This document shows positions 18,287 through 26,758 of a stretch of 64,000 bases of DNA, in pieces. Numbering within the stretch: the stretch's first letter is position 1; each line of letters begins with the position of its first letter. The stretch comes from Leisingera sp. S132 (GTDB taxonomy: Bacteria > Pseudomonadota > Alphaproteobacteria > Rhodobacterales > Rhodobacteraceae). The DNA lies in assembly GCF_025144465.1 (NCBI RefSeq), contig NZ_CP083553.1, positions 702,501 to 766,500 on the forward strand. Reading direction: 5' to 3'. The notes beneath the pieces are model-generated. The model did no database searches and was not told the origin of the DNA. It saw only the letters and a program-made list of their open reading frames with translations. The position numbers and the translations under genes were made by a program.

Positions 18287-19339
18287 TCAGATGCCCAGCT
18301 TTTGTGATAGGTCGATCATACGCTGGACTGCGACTCGGGCTTTTTCGGCGACTTCAGGCTCCACCTCAACTGGCTCGGTCATGGTGTGCAGCGACCACAG
18401 GACCTTCTCCAGGGTGATCTTCTTCATGTAGGGACACATGTTGCAGGGGCCGACGAATTCCACCTCGGGCAGATGGTCGGCGATGTTCGAGGCCATCGAG
18501 CATTCGGTGATCAGCAGCGCCTTTTCCGGCTTTTCGTCGGTCACGTATTTGACAATGCCGCTGGTGGAGCCGGAGAAGTCGGCTTCGGCCACCACATCCG
18601 GCGGGCATTCGGGGTGGGCGATCAGGCGGGTGCCCGGGTTCCATTCGCGGAAGTCGCGCAGATCCTTGGCGGTGTACTGCTCATGCACAATGCAGGAGCC
18701 TTCCCACCAGACGATGTTCTTTTCCGGCACCAGATTGGCGATGTTCTGCGCCAGGTACTGGTCCGGGGTCATGATGATGGTGTCTTCTTCCATCGCGGCA
18801 ACGATCTGCGCGGCGTTGGAGGAGGTGCAGCAGATGTCGGACGCCGCCTTCACCTCGGCGGTGGTGTTCACATAGGTGACCACCGGCGCGCCCGGATAGC
18901 GGCGGCGCATTTCCGCGACACCTTCGGCGGTGATGCTTTCTGCCAGCGAGCAGCCTGCCTCCATATCCGGGATCAGCACGGTTTTGTCCGGGCTGAGGAT
19001 CTTGGAGGTCTCGGCCATGAAGTGCACGCCGCATTGCACGATCACATCGGCCTCGACCTTGGTCGCCTCGATCGCCAGCTGCAGGCTGTCGCCGACCACG
19101 TCGGAAATGCCATGGTAGATCTCGGGCGTCATGTAGTTGTGCGCCAGGATCACCGCATTACGCTGTTTCTTCAACTCCAGGATCGCCGCAACATAAGGGG
19201 CATGGGTCACCCATTCGACAGGGTTCACAACGCGGTCCATGCGAGCGTAGACGTCCGCCATTTGTTCGGCCAGAGCCGGGTTGGGAGCCAGGTCATAGTG
19301 GTTGGCGAGCTGATCCCGCATGGATTGCAGGTCGAACAT
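18287..19339 (-). CDS. nadA: Quinolinate synthase
   Basis: A 350-residue [4Fe-4S] enzyme joining iminoaspartate and dihydroxyacetone phosphate to give quinolinate. Likely cluster cysteines are in IVQCGVHFMAE, ICCTSSNA and GPCNMCPYMKK; HPECPP is also present. GAGGA lies 6 nt before the ATG. It is the first gene of the nadABC operon, divergent from tupBCA. Confidence 0.95.
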   Translation of the reverse strand: MFDLQSMRDQLANHYDLAPNPALAEQMADVYARMDRVVNPVEWVTHAPYVAAILELKKQRNAVILAHNYMTPEIYHGISDVVGDSLQLAIEATKVEADVIVQCGVHFMAETSKILSPDKTVLIPDMEAGCSLAESITAEGVAEMRRRYPGAPVVTYVNTTAEVKAASDICCTSSNAAQIVAAMEEDTIIMTPDQYLAQNIANLVPEKNIVWWEGSCIVHEQYTAKDLRDFREWNPGTRLIAHPECPPDVVAEADFSGSTSGIVKYVTDEKPEKALLITECSMASNIADHLPEVEFVGPCNMCPYMKKITLEKVLWSLHTMTEPVEVEPEVAEKARVAVQRMIDLSQKLGI

Positions 19340-19680
19340 GGCGTATCCTCAAGGTTGCGTCAGGGATGACACTTTGGGCGGGGGTTGTTTCATGTTCATA
19401 TCATCCGCGCAAGCGCGTGTGAGCGGAAACGGAGCCAAAAGCGGTGATTTGGCGCTAACAGGCGGCACAGTTTTGCGTGCTCTTCCCGGATGAAGCCGCA
19501 GGAGGCGGAGTATTCTGTCCGCGGTCTGCGGCGGTCGGTCATGATATGGTGGTCAAAGTGACCTTTTTCCAGTGGTTTGCCGTTTTTGGCTGTCCCGGCG
19601 TCCTCTCCTGTGATTTGGAACCGTAGGAAGCCATGTTAGTACGGGCTGATATTTGACCCTTGGGAGAGTGACCGGGCGCG
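19340..19680. other. Intergenic region between nadA and tupB
   Basis: This 341-bp divergent spacer must hold the promoters of nadABC (leftward) and tupBCA (rightward). Only short dyads such as CGCGCAAGCGCG (near 19408) are seen. I looked for a molybdenum/tungsten-cofactor type riboswitch before tupB and found no convincing fold. No gene is supported here. Confidence 0.4.
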
Positions 19681-20385
19681 ATGAATGATCTGTGGGCAGG
19701 ACTGAGCCAGGCCTTTTGGCTGCTGGTGACGCTCGACTCGGATCTGGTGGAGATCACATTGCGGTCGCTGCGGGTCACATTGACAGCGCTGGCGATCGCT
19801 TGCGCCATCGCGCTGCCGCTTGCGGCATTTCTGGCGGTGCGCCGGTTCCGGATGCGCCGGGCTACGATTGCAGTGCTGAATGCGCTGATGGGCCTGCCTC
19901 CAGTTGTGGTCGGGCTGGTGGTCTATGTATTTCTGTCCAGGGCCGGACCGTTTGGTGTTTTTGGCCTGCTGTTCACGCCCACAGCCATGATCATCGCGCA
20001 GGTGATCATCGTGGTGCCGCTCGTGGCCTCGGTTGCGCACCAGAGCTTGCGAGAGTTGTGGAGCGACTACCACGACCTGCTGATATCGATGAACGCTACC
20101 CAGTTCCAGCGCATCCAGGCGCTGTTGTGGGATGGGCGCAGGGCGCTGCTGACTGCGGCCCTGGCCGGCTTTGGCCGCGCGATCGGCGAAGTAGGCGCGA
20201 TCATGGTTGTTGGCGGCAATATCGACCACGCAACGCGGGTGCTGACCACGGCGATTGCGCTGGAAACCGGAAAGGGTGAGTTTGCAATGGCACTGGGCCT
20301 GGGCTTCGTTCTGATTGCGCTGGCGATTGCGGTCAACCTGGCGATCCACTGGCTTGGCCGCACTGAGAGCGAGGGGCGCTGGTGA
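19681..20385 (+). CDS. tupB: Tungstate ABC transporter, permease
   Basis: A 234-residue inner-membrane subunit with about five to six helices. The EAA-like loop that meets the ATPase is GFGRAIGEVGAIMVVGGNI, close to that of molybdate/tungstate permeases. It overlaps tupC by 4 bp (ATGA-type). Together with tupC and tupA it forms an oxyanion importer; the gene content and order point to tungstate (Tup) rather than molybdate (Mod). Confidence 0.85.
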   Translation: MNDLWAGLSQAFWLLVTLDSDLVEITLRSLRVTLTALAIACAIALPLAAFLAVRRFRMRRATIAVLNALMGLPPVVVGLVVYVFLSRAGPFGVFGLLFTPTAMIIAQVIIVVPLVASVAHQSLRELWSDYHDLLISMNATQFQRIQALLWDGRRALLTAALAGFGRAIGEVGAIMVVGGNIDHATRVLTTAIALETGKGEFAMALGLGFVLIALAIAVNLAIHWLGRTESEGRW

Positions 20386-21095
20386 TGCAGATGTTCCCGC
20401 TAAAGGCCAAGGCTGCCCAGGTGCGCCGCCGCGGCAAGGTGTTGGTCGGCCCGGTTGACCTGACGCTGGGCGGGCAGGGCACCTCGATCATCATTGGTCC
20501 GAACGGCGCAGGTAAGACCACGCTGCTTAAGATGCTGCATGGTATTGTGCGTATGAATGGCGGTAGCCTGGAATGGGCCTGCCCGCTGGAGGAGGCGCAG
20601 AAGAAACAGGCCTTTGTGTTTCAGGCCCCAGTGATGCTACGGCGTTCGGTGATTGAAAACATCGCTTATCCGCTGCGGCTGACGGGCAAAAGCCGGAGCC
20701 AGGCCCGCTCGCGGGCTGCGGACTGGGCTGCCCGTGTCGGCTTGGGTGAAACTCTGGAGCGTCAGGCCACCATGCTGTCAGGGGGAGAACGGCAGAAGCT
20801 GGCGCTGGCCCGTGCGCTGGTGTGCGAGCCGCAAGTGCTGTTTCTGGATGAACCCTGTGCGGCGCTGGACGGCAGGGCCACGCGCGAGATCGAGGAAATT
20901 CTGGCACATGCCGCCGGCAGCGGAACCCGTCTGATCATGTCCACCCACAACATGGGCCAGGCTCGGAGGCTGGCGGATGAAGTTATTTTTGTCCTGCAGG
21001 GCCGCATCCACGAATTCAAACCGGCGGTGAAGTTCTTCGCTGGGCCGGAAACCGCGCAAGCGCGCGCGTTTTTGAATGGAGATATTGTAGAATGA
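20382..21095 (+). CDS. tupC: Tungstate ABC transporter, ATP-binding protein
   Basis: A 237-residue ATPase with Walker A GPNGAGKTTL, signature LSGGERQKLALARAL, Walker B VLFLDEPCAALD and H-loop MSTHNMGQAR, all intact. It is a single-domain subunit without the C-terminal TOBE domain of ModC. The start overlaps tupB, and its stop overlaps the tupA start. Confidence 0.85.
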   Translation: MMQMFPLKAKAAQVRRRGKVLVGPVDLTLGGQGTSIIIGPNGAGKTTLLKMLHGIVRMNGGSLEWACPLEEAQKKQAFVFQAPVMLRRSVIENIAYPLRLTGKSRSQARSRAADWAARVGLGETLERQATMLSGGERQKLALARALVCEPQVLFLDEPCAALDGRATREIEEILAHAAGSGTRLIMSTHNMGQARRLADEVIFVLQGRIHEFKPAVKFFAGPETAQARAFLNGDIVE

Positions 21096-21895
21096 AACCT
21101 TTGATTTTAAGTGCTGTTGCCTCTTTGGTATGGGCCGCGGCGGCGCTGGCGGAAGAGATGAAGATGGCGGTGACCACCTCTTTCCACAATTCCGGGCTGG
21201 CAGAGATTCTTCTGCCGGAAATCAAGAAGGACCTAGGGCTGGATGTGCAATTGCTGGTCGTCGGCACCGGCCAGGCGATCCGCTTGGGAGAGGCGGGCGA
21301 CGTCGACGCGATCCTGGTGCATTCAAAGAAGGCCGAGGAGAAGTTCTTGCAGGGCGGCAACGGCACCCACCGCCGCGAGATTATGTACAACGATTTTGTT
21401 TTCATCGGGCCCGAAGACGATGCAGCAGGGATCGCTGGCGCCGGAAATGCAGCTGGAGCATTGCAAAGGATTGCCGGGACGGAGGCAGCTTTTGTCAGCC
21501 GCGGCGACGACAGCGGCACCCACAAGAAGGAACTGAGCCTCTGGAAGGCCGCAGGGCTGGACCCCGAAGGTTTTGGTGAGTGGTACCGTGCTGTTGGCGC
21601 AGGCATGGGTGCTGCGCTAAATACCGCTGCGGGTATGGACGCTTACATCATGTCGGACCGCGCCAGCTGGCTGAACTTTGGCAACAAGGGCGATCTGAAG
21701 CTGCTGTTTGCTGGTGATCCGGTGCTGTTCAACCAGTATGCCTATATCCCGGTGAACCCGGAGAAGCATGGCCATGTGAAGAATGGCCTAGTAATGCAGC
21801 TGGAGGAATGGCTGGTTTCGGACAAGGCCAAGGAACTTATCAACGCTTACCAGATTAATGGCGAAACGCTGTTTGTCTTTAACGCTCAGCAGTGA
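21092..21895 (+). CDS. tupA: Tungstate-binding periplasmic protein
   Basis: A 267-residue solute-binding protein with a signal peptide (about residues 1-20, cleaved after ALA). The TupA-type oxyanion motifs are recognisable: TTSFHNSGL near the mature start, LLVVGTGQAIRLG, and SRGDDSGTHKKEL. The first motif differs from the common TTTSxxDSGL by having HN in place of D. It is the last gene of tupBCA and is followed by a terminator. Confidence 0.85.
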   Translation: MKPLILSAVASLVWAAAALAEEMKMAVTTSFHNSGLAEILLPEIKKDLGLDVQLLVVGTGQAIRLGEAGDVDAILVHSKKAEEKFLQGGNGTHRREIMYNDFVFIGPEDDAAGIAGAGNAAGALQRIAGTEAAFVSRGDDSGTHKKELSLWKAAGLDPEGFGEWYRAVGAGMGAALNTAAGMDAYIMSDRASWLNFGNKGDLKLLFAGDPVLFNQYAYIPVNPEKHGHVKNGLVMQLEEWLVSDKAKELINAYQINGETLFVFNAQQ

Positions 21896-21918
21896 CCTGA
21901 TCTGATCTGGATAAGTGG

Positions 21919-21945
21919 AGCCCCTGCCTTTGGCGGGAGCTTTTT
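21919..21945 (+). terminator. Rho-independent terminator after tupBCA
   Basis: A 10-bp stem (21919-21928 with 21932-21941) has one mismatch and one G-T pair and is followed by five T (21941-21945). It lies 24 bp after the tupA stop and separates tup from the convergent phnF. Confidence 0.75.
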
Positions 21946-21968
21946 CTTAGTGCCGCAGGAAAGCGTCC

Positions 21969-22682
21969 TCAGCTTTCGCTGCTTACGGTAAGTGTCACCC
22001 TGTCGCCGGCGAACCAAGTTCGGCCGAACTCAACGGGCCGCCCCTGCGGATCCGCATTGACACCCGTCGTGCGCAGGATCGGGCTGCCTTCGGCGATCTT
22101 GAGGTGCAGCGCCTGGGTAGCCGTGGCCAGCTTGGCGGTGATCCGGGTCTCGATCCGGGTGTAATCCTCAACTCCGAACTTCTGAAGCGCTGCTGTGACC
22201 GAACGCTGTTCCTGAAGGGCTTCGAGAATGCCGGGAAAGCGGTCTGCAGGGAAGATGCTTTGGAACAGGGCGATGGGCTGGCCGTCCGCGAGTGATAACC
22301 CGTCATAGACATGCACCTCTGCGCCCGGGTCCAGTTGCAGCGTCTTGGCCTCGCGCGCAGATGCTGCGCGGGTTTCCAGCGTCAGGATCTGCTTGGCAGG
22401 GCTACGGCCTTCGCGTGTCAGGTTCTGGTGGAACCGCACCCGCCTGCTGATCGGGTAATCCGTTGGTCTGGAAGCTACAAAAACTCCGGCACCGCGGCGC
22501 GAATGGACCAATCCCTGTTCCGCCAGTTCCGACAATGCCCGGCGAACAGTATGCCGGTTCACCCCGAAACGAGCCGAAAGCTGTACTTCGGCGGGCAGCT
22601 TGCCGCCGGTTTCATACCGGCCCTGCGCGATGTCGTCGGTCAGGGCGATAGCAATGGACTTCCAAATGGGAGTGCGGGCCAT
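21969..22682 (-). CDS. phnF: GntR/HutC-family regulator of phosphonate genes
   Basis: A 237-residue regulator with a GntR winged helix (residues 1-75; KLPAEVQLSARFGVNRHTVRRAL) and a UTRA ligand domain (about 95-235), the HutC subfamily to which PhnF belongs. It diverges from phnGHIJKLN and likely represses them in the absence of a phosphonate or phosphate-linked signal. Its ATG overlaps a possible Pho box. Confidence 0.85.
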   Translation of the reverse strand: MARTPIWKSIAIALTDDIAQGRYETGGKLPAEVQLSARFGVNRHTVRRALSELAEQGLVHSRRGAGVFVASRPTDYPISRRVRFHQNLTREGRSPAKQILTLETRAASAREAKTLQLDPGAEVHVYDGLSLADGQPIALFQSIFPADRFPGILEALQEQRSVTAALQKFGVEDYTRIETRITAKLATATQALHLKIAEGSPILRTTGVNADPQGRPVEFGRTWFAGDRVTLTVSSES

Positions 22683-22709
22683 GTCACTGAACTTTCACAA
22701 ATCTGGGAT
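22681..22709 (+). promoter_or_regulatory. Candidate PHO box (three 11-bp-spaced repeats)
   Basis: ATGTCAC (22681), CTTTCAC (22692) and CTGGGAT (22703) recur with an 11-bp period and 4-bp spacers (TGAA, AAAT). This resembles the PhoB recognition pattern CTGTCAT repeated every 11 bp. It lies 81-109 bp upstream of phnG. It also overlaps the phnF start codon, and the third repeat is weak, so this remains a proposal. Confidence 0.4.
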
Positions 22710-22738
22710 TGCACCGGAGAAGGGGAATTGGGTAGAAT

Positions 22739-22754
22739 TTGTATAGTTGTATAG
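22739..22754 (+). promoter_or_regulatory. Tandem TTGTATAG repeat before phnG, possible PhnF operator
   Basis: TTGTATAG occurs twice head to tail, 36-51 bp upstream of the phnG start codon, where a repressor of this operon would bind or where the -10 region would lie. HutC-type regulators favour GTnTAnAC-like sites, and GTATA is part of that. It is not an inverted repeat, so the assignment is tentative. Confidence 0.4.
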
Positions 22755-22789
22755 ATATTGTGGACAACTTTGCCAAGAGGCTTAGACAA

Positions 22790-23242
22790 ATGAACACCAA
22801 TTTTCCTGCAGAGGATCGCAAAGGCTGGATGAGCCTTCTGGCCTCCGCTGAAGAAGTCCGGCTGACTGAGCTGTGGCAAGATTTCGGGTTGGACCCGGAT
22901 TGTGAGTTCCTCCGCGCTCCCGAAGTTGGCGGAATCATGGTTCGCGGCCGAATGGGCAGTACTGGTGCCCCTTTTAATTTGGGCGAAATGACCGTCACCC
23001 GATGCGCTCTTTCGCTGGCGGACGGTACGGTTGGCCATAGCTATGTGCAGGGCCGCTGCAAGGCGAAGGCGGAGATTGCAGCCAAGATAGATGCGCTGAT
23101 GCAGACGGGTGCTGCTGAAGCCTTGAATGAGGCTGTGCTGATGCCGCTGGCGCAAGCGCGGCAGGCGCAGAAGGCGGCCCGCGCGTCCAAGGCTGCAGCA
23201 ACAAAGGTTGAGTTTTTCACGATGGTGCGGGGAGATGATTGA
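22790..23242 (+). CDS. phnG: C-P lyase complex subunit PhnG
   Basis: A 150-residue subunit of the carbon-phosphorus lyase core complex (PhnG2H2I2J2). With PhnI, H and L it takes part in making the 5-triphosphoribosyl phosphonate. The sequence has the family pattern with VGGIMVRGRMGSTGAPFNLGEM and HSYVQGR. The ATG at 22790 with AGAGG 9 nt upstream replaces the earlier in-frame start at 22739. Its stop codon overlaps the phnH start by one base. Confidence 0.9.
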   Translation: MNTNFPAEDRKGWMSLLASAEEVRLTELWQDFGLDPDCEFLRAPEVGGIMVRGRMGSTGAPFNLGEMTVTRCALSLADGTVGHSYVQGRCKAKAEIAAKIDALMQTGAAEALNEAVLMPLAQARQAQKAARASKAAATKVEFFTMVRGDD

Positions 23243-23826
23243 TGGATCAGCAATCCCGTAGCACAGTTTTCTCAGGCGGTTTTGGCAATCCGCAGGTCGC
23301 CGCCGCGCATGCTTTCCGAGCGGCGATGAATGCAATGGCCCGCCCCGGTCAGGTGCAGGAAATTTCAGGGGCAACGCCTCCAGAAGGGGTTTCAGTGGCT
23401 GCAGGCAGCCTTTTGCTGACCCTTTGCGACCCGGAAACCGGCGTGTATCTGGCGCCTGATGTGGACAGCGAGGCCCTGCGTGGCTGGCTGGCCTTTCACA
23501 CCGGCGCGCCGGTCGTTGACGCAGGGCAGGCGGATTTTGCTTTGGGCGGGTGGCAGCACTTGCAGCCGCTCAGCCGCTTTCGCATAGGGACGGTAGAGTA
23601 TCCTGACCGCTCGGCCACGCTGATTGTCGAAATGCACAGCCTGGATGTGGCGAATGCGGCGCTAAGCGGTCCGGGGATCAAAGAAATGGCTCGCATGCAG
23701 GTGCCCGAACTTGCCGCGCTTCAAGCTAACGCAGCCTTGTTTCCGCTGGGACTGGACTTCTTCTTCACTTTTGGATCGCAGGTTTCGGCCTTGCCGCGGT
23801 CCACCCAAGTCATAGCGGAGGCCTAA
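23242..23826 (+). CDS. phnH: C-P lyase complex subunit PhnH
   Basis: A 194-residue core subunit of C-P lyase, structurally related to PLP-dependent folds but without catalysis of its own. The N-terminal HAFRAAMNAMARPG and the later LFPLGLDFFFTFG match the family. A TTG lies three bases upstream in frame; the ATG at 23242 is preferred, overlapping the phnG TGA. Confidence 0.9.
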   Translation: MDQQSRSTVFSGGFGNPQVAAAHAFRAAMNAMARPGQVQEISGATPPEGVSVAAGSLLLTLCDPETGVYLAPDVDSEALRGWLAFHTGAPVVDAGQADFALGGWQHLQPLSRFRIGTVEYPDRSATLIVEMHSLDVANAALSGPGIKEMARMQVPELAALQANAALFPLGLDFFFTFGSQVSALPRSTQVIAEA

Positions 23827-23829
23827 GCG

Positions 23830-24894
23830 ATGTATGTTGCAGTTAAAGGCGGCGAGCGCGCCATCGAAAACGCCCATGCCTGGCTTGCCGAAGAACGCCG
23901 GGGTGACACCAATGTTGCGGAGCTTTCTCTTGCGCAGATCCGCGAGCAGCTAAGCCTTGCGGTAAACAGGGTGATGGCTGAAGGGTCTTTGTATGATCCC
24001 GATCTTGCCGCCCTGGCAATCAAACAGGCGCGAGGTGATCTGATCGAGGCCATTTTCCTGGTCCGCGCCTATCGCACTACTTTGCCGCGGTTCGGTTCCT
24101 CAAGGCCTGTAAAAACCAGCGAGATGGCCTGCGACCGGCGGATTTCGGCGACGTTCAAGGATGCGCCGGGCGGCCAGGTGCTGGGGCCAACATTCGACTA
24201 CACCCACCGTTTGCTGGATTTCAAACTTGCCGCCGAAGGCGACGTTCCCGAAGCCCCGGCTGCCGAGCCGCGGATGGAAACCACGCCGCACATCACAGCC
24301 TTTCTGCAGGGGGAGGACATTATCGAGCGTGAGGCGTTTTCGGACGAGGTGCCGGGCGATCTGACACGCGAACCGATGGCCTTTCCCGCGGGCAGGGCAG
24401 TGCGTCTGCAATCGCTGACCCGTGGCGACGAGGGGTTTATCCTCGGCATGGCTTACTCCACTCAACGCGGATATGCGCGCAACCATGCCTTTGTCGGAGA
24501 GCTGCGCATCGGCACCGTTCCGGTGGAAATGGAGATCCCGGAGTTGGGTTTTGCCATTGAAATAGGAGAGGTGGAGCTGACCGAGTGCGAGACGGTGAAC
24601 CAGTTCAAGGGTTCCAAAACGGTGCCGCCGCAGTTCACCCGCGGCTATGGCCTGGTCTTTGGCCAGTCCGAGCGCAAATCGATCGCCATGGCACTGGTCG
24701 ACCGGGCGCTGCGTTGGGAAGAGTTAGGTGAGGACAATCTGGGGGCACCTGCGCAGGATGAGGAGTTTGTCCTGAGCCACTCAGACAATATTCAAGCTAC
24801 GGGATTTCTGGAGCACATCAAGCTGCCGCACTACGTGGATTTTCAGTCTGAGCTGGAACTTGTCCGCAAGCTGCGACGCGAGGCAGTGGAATGA
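23830..24894 (+). CDS. phnI: C-P lyase complex subunit PhnI
   Basis: A 354-residue subunit, the nucleosidase-like part of C-P lyase that releases adenine from ATP and joins the phosphonate to ribose. Family motifs include MYVAVKGGERAIENAHAW at the start, FDYTHRLLDFKL, RGYARNHAFVGELR and HYVDFQSELEL at the end. It follows phnH with 3 bp between. A 223-bp gap before phnJ interrupts the otherwise gap-free operon. Confidence 0.92.
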   Translation: MYVAVKGGERAIENAHAWLAEERRGDTNVAELSLAQIREQLSLAVNRVMAEGSLYDPDLAALAIKQARGDLIEAIFLVRAYRTTLPRFGSSRPVKTSEMACDRRISATFKDAPGGQVLGPTFDYTHRLLDFKLAAEGDVPEAPAAEPRMETTPHITAFLQGEDIIEREAFSDEVPGDLTREPMAFPAGRAVRLQSLTRGDEGFILGMAYSTQRGYARNHAFVGELRIGTVPVEMEIPELGFAIEIGEVELTECETVNQFKGSKTVPPQFTRGYGLVFGQSERKSIAMALVDRALRWEELGEDNLGAPAQDEEFVLSHSDNIQATGFLEHIKLPHYVDFQSELELVRKLRREAVE

Positions 24895-25121
24895 CTTCAG
24901 TCGCCCCCGCCTCCGACGCAGTCACCGCCATCGAAGCCATCACTCCGGCGGATGACTTCGTCACCTCCACCTGGAATCGCGCCTGTAGCGGCGCTGGTTG
25001 GGAGCCTTCGGAGCTTTTTCTTCGAAGGCCAGGCAACCACAACGGCGATCACCGCGAAAACCAAGAGTGGCCAATAGTCACTCATCATATGTCTCCATGT
25101 GAGAGGGGGGCTACCCAATGA
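24891..25121 (+). CDS. Small ORF bridging phnI and phnJ (doubtful)
   Basis: This 76-residue frame starts at an ATG that overlaps the phnI stop and ends at a TGA that overlaps the phnJ start, both as ATGA. That arrangement would be ideal for coupled translation. The predicted protein has no recognisable domain, hydrophobic helix or motif and looks like arbitrary sequence. It is in competition with the minus-strand ORF at 24897-25088. Confidence 0.25.
   Translation: MTSVAPASDAVTAIEAITPADDFVTSTWNRACSGAGWEPSELFLRRPGNHNGDHRENQEWPIVTHHMSPCERGATQ
24897..25088 (-). CDS. Small membrane protein with Gly/Asp/Cys tail, antisense in the phn operon
   Basis: A 63-residue frame on the strand opposite the operon. 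Residues 5-20 (YWPLLVFAVIAVVVAW) form one membrane helix, followed by a basic stop (KKKLRR) and a tail rich in Gly and Asp ending GGDCVGGGGD. GGAG lies 5 nt before the first of two ATGs. Membrane helix, positive-inside linker and ribosome site together make it more credible than the plus-strand ORF. No function is known to me; the tail could bind metal or a partner, which is a guess. Confidence 0.45.
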   Translation of the reverse strand: MMSDYWPLLVFAVIAVVVAWPSKKKLRRLPTSAATGAIPGGGDEVIRRSDGFDGGDCVGGGGD

Positions 25122-25978
25122 GCACCAGCTACAACTTCGCATATCTCGACGAGCAGACCAAGCGGATGATCCGCCGGGCAATCCTGAAAGGGTTGGCGGT
25201 GCCGGGCTATCAAGTGCCCTTTGCCAGCCGCGAGATGCCGATGCCTTATGGCTGGGGCACCGGCGGCGTGCAGGTCTCAGCCGCCACGCTGACCCCGGAC
25301 GACACGCTCAAAGTGATCGACCAGGGGGCCGATGACACCACCAACGCGGTTTCAATCCGCAAATTTTTTGAAAAGACGGCAGGCATTGCAACCACTGAGG
25401 AAACCGCGAAGGCCAGCGTTATCCAGACCCGTCATAGGATCCCTGAGGCAGAACTGACCGAGGATCAGATTCTAGTCTACCAAGTGCCGATCCCGGAGCC
25501 GCTGCGCTTCCTGGAGCCGCGGGAAACCGAAACCCGTAAGATGCATGCGCTTGAGGAGTACGGGCTGATGCATGTGAAGTTGTATGAGGATATCAGCCAG
25601 CACGGGGCCATCGCCACCGCCTATGCCTATCCGGTCAAGGTGGAGGGGCGCTATGTAATGGATCCTTCACCGATCCCCAAATTCGACAATCCCAAAATGG
25701 AAATGGCAGCAATCCAGCTGTTCGGCGCGGGCCGCGAGCAACGTATTTATGCGCTGCCGCCCTATACCCGGGTCGTCTCTCTGGACTTTGAGGATTATCC
25801 GTTTGAGGCCAGCAAGGCTGATCATCCTTGTGATCTCTGCGGGGCAGTGGACAGCTACCTGGACGAGGTCATTCTGGATGATGCAGGCAGCCGGATGTTT
25901 GTTTGCTCGGATACTGATTACTGCCGGTCGCGGCGTGAAGCGGGCCATTCCGGCCGTCTGGGTGAGGAGGCCGTGTGA
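25118..25978 (+). CDS. phnJ: C-P lyase, radical SAM subunit PhnJ
   Basis: A 286-residue catalytic subunit that cleaves the carbon-phosphorus bond by a radical mechanism. Four cysteines at 238, 241, 263 and 269 have the spacing of the E. coli protein (241, 244, 266, 272): three for the [4Fe-4S] cluster and the last for the thiyl radical. The N-terminal YNFAYLDEQTKRMIRR is typical. Confidence 0.95.
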   Translation: MSTSYNFAYLDEQTKRMIRRAILKGLAVPGYQVPFASREMPMPYGWGTGGVQVSAATLTPDDTLKVIDQGADDTTNAVSIRKFFEKTAGIATTEETAKASVIQTRHRIPEAELTEDQILVYQVPIPEPLRFLEPRETETRKMHALEEYGLMHVKLYEDISQHGAIATAYAYPVKVEGRYVMDPSPIPKFDNPKMEMAAIQLFGAGREQRIYALPPYTRVVSLDFEDYPFEASKADHPCDLCGAVDSYLDEVILDDAGSRMFVCSDTDYCRSRREAGHSGRLGEEAV

Positions 25979-26748
25979 TGACACCTTTGCTGCAAGTGAA
26001 AAACGTCAAGAAACTTTATGGCGCACGGATCGGCTGCACGGATGTGACATTTGATTTGTACCCAGGCGAAGTCATGGGAATTGTGGGCGAAAGCGGGTCG
26101 GGAAAATCGACGCTGCTGAACAGCCTGGCAGGACATTTGGTCCCGGATTTCGGCGAAGTAATCTTTGACACACGCGCGGACGGGCCAGTGGATACAGTAA
26201 CCATGTCCGAAGCGGAGCGGCGGATGCTGTCGCGAACAGACTGGGCCTTTGTCCACCAGCACGCCCGCGACGGTTTGCGGATGTCGGTTTCGGCTGGTGG
26301 CAATATTGGCGAGCGGCTGATGGCAGTGGGCGACCGCCATTACGGCGCAATCCGGGAACGGGCAGCTGACTGGCTTGGTCGGGTCGAGATCAGCGAAAAC
26401 CGGATTGATGATCGCCCTTCCGCATTCTCTGGCGGCATGCAGCAACGTCTGCAGATTGCCCGCAACCTCGTCACCGGCCCGCGGCTGGTTTTCATGGACG
26501 AACCAACTGGCGGGCTGGATGTCTCTGTCCAGGCGCGCCTCCTCGACCTCTTGCGCGGGCTGGTGCGGGAAATGGGGCTGAGCGCCATTATCGTCACCCA
26601 TGACCTGGCCGTGGTGCGGTTGCTGGCAGACCGGCTGATGGTGATGAAAGATGGCCGTGTGGTGGAAACCGGGCTGACCGACCAAGTACTGGACGATCCC
26701 CAGCACAGTTATACCCAACTGCTGGTTTCCAGCGTGCTGCAAGTCTGA
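25978..26748 (+). CDS. phnK: C-P lyase ABC-type ATPase PhnK
   Basis: A 256-residue ABC-type ATPase that docks on the C-P lyase core. Walker A GESGSGKST, signature FSGGMQQRLQIARNL and Walker B LVFMDEPTGGLD are intact. Its ATG overlaps the phnJ TGA by one base; a GTG three bases earlier is less likely. Confidence 0.92.
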   Translation: MTPLLQVKNVKKLYGARIGCTDVTFDLYPGEVMGIVGESGSGKSTLLNSLAGHLVPDFGEVIFDTRADGPVDTVTMSEAERRMLSRTDWAFVHQHARDGLRMSVSAGGNIGERLMAVGDRHYGAIRERAADWLGRVEISENRIDDRPSAFSGGMQQRLQIARNLVTGPRLVFMDEPTGGLDVSVQARLLDLLRGLVREMGLSAIIVTHDLAVVRLLADRLMVMKDGRVVETGLTDQVLDDPQHSYTQLLVSSVLQV

Positions 26749-26758
26749 GGGCAGGATC

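Noticed and set aside
19600..19680. Possible Moco/Tuco riboswitch before tupB
   Set aside because: No conserved stem set of that class could be drawn; only short hairpins.
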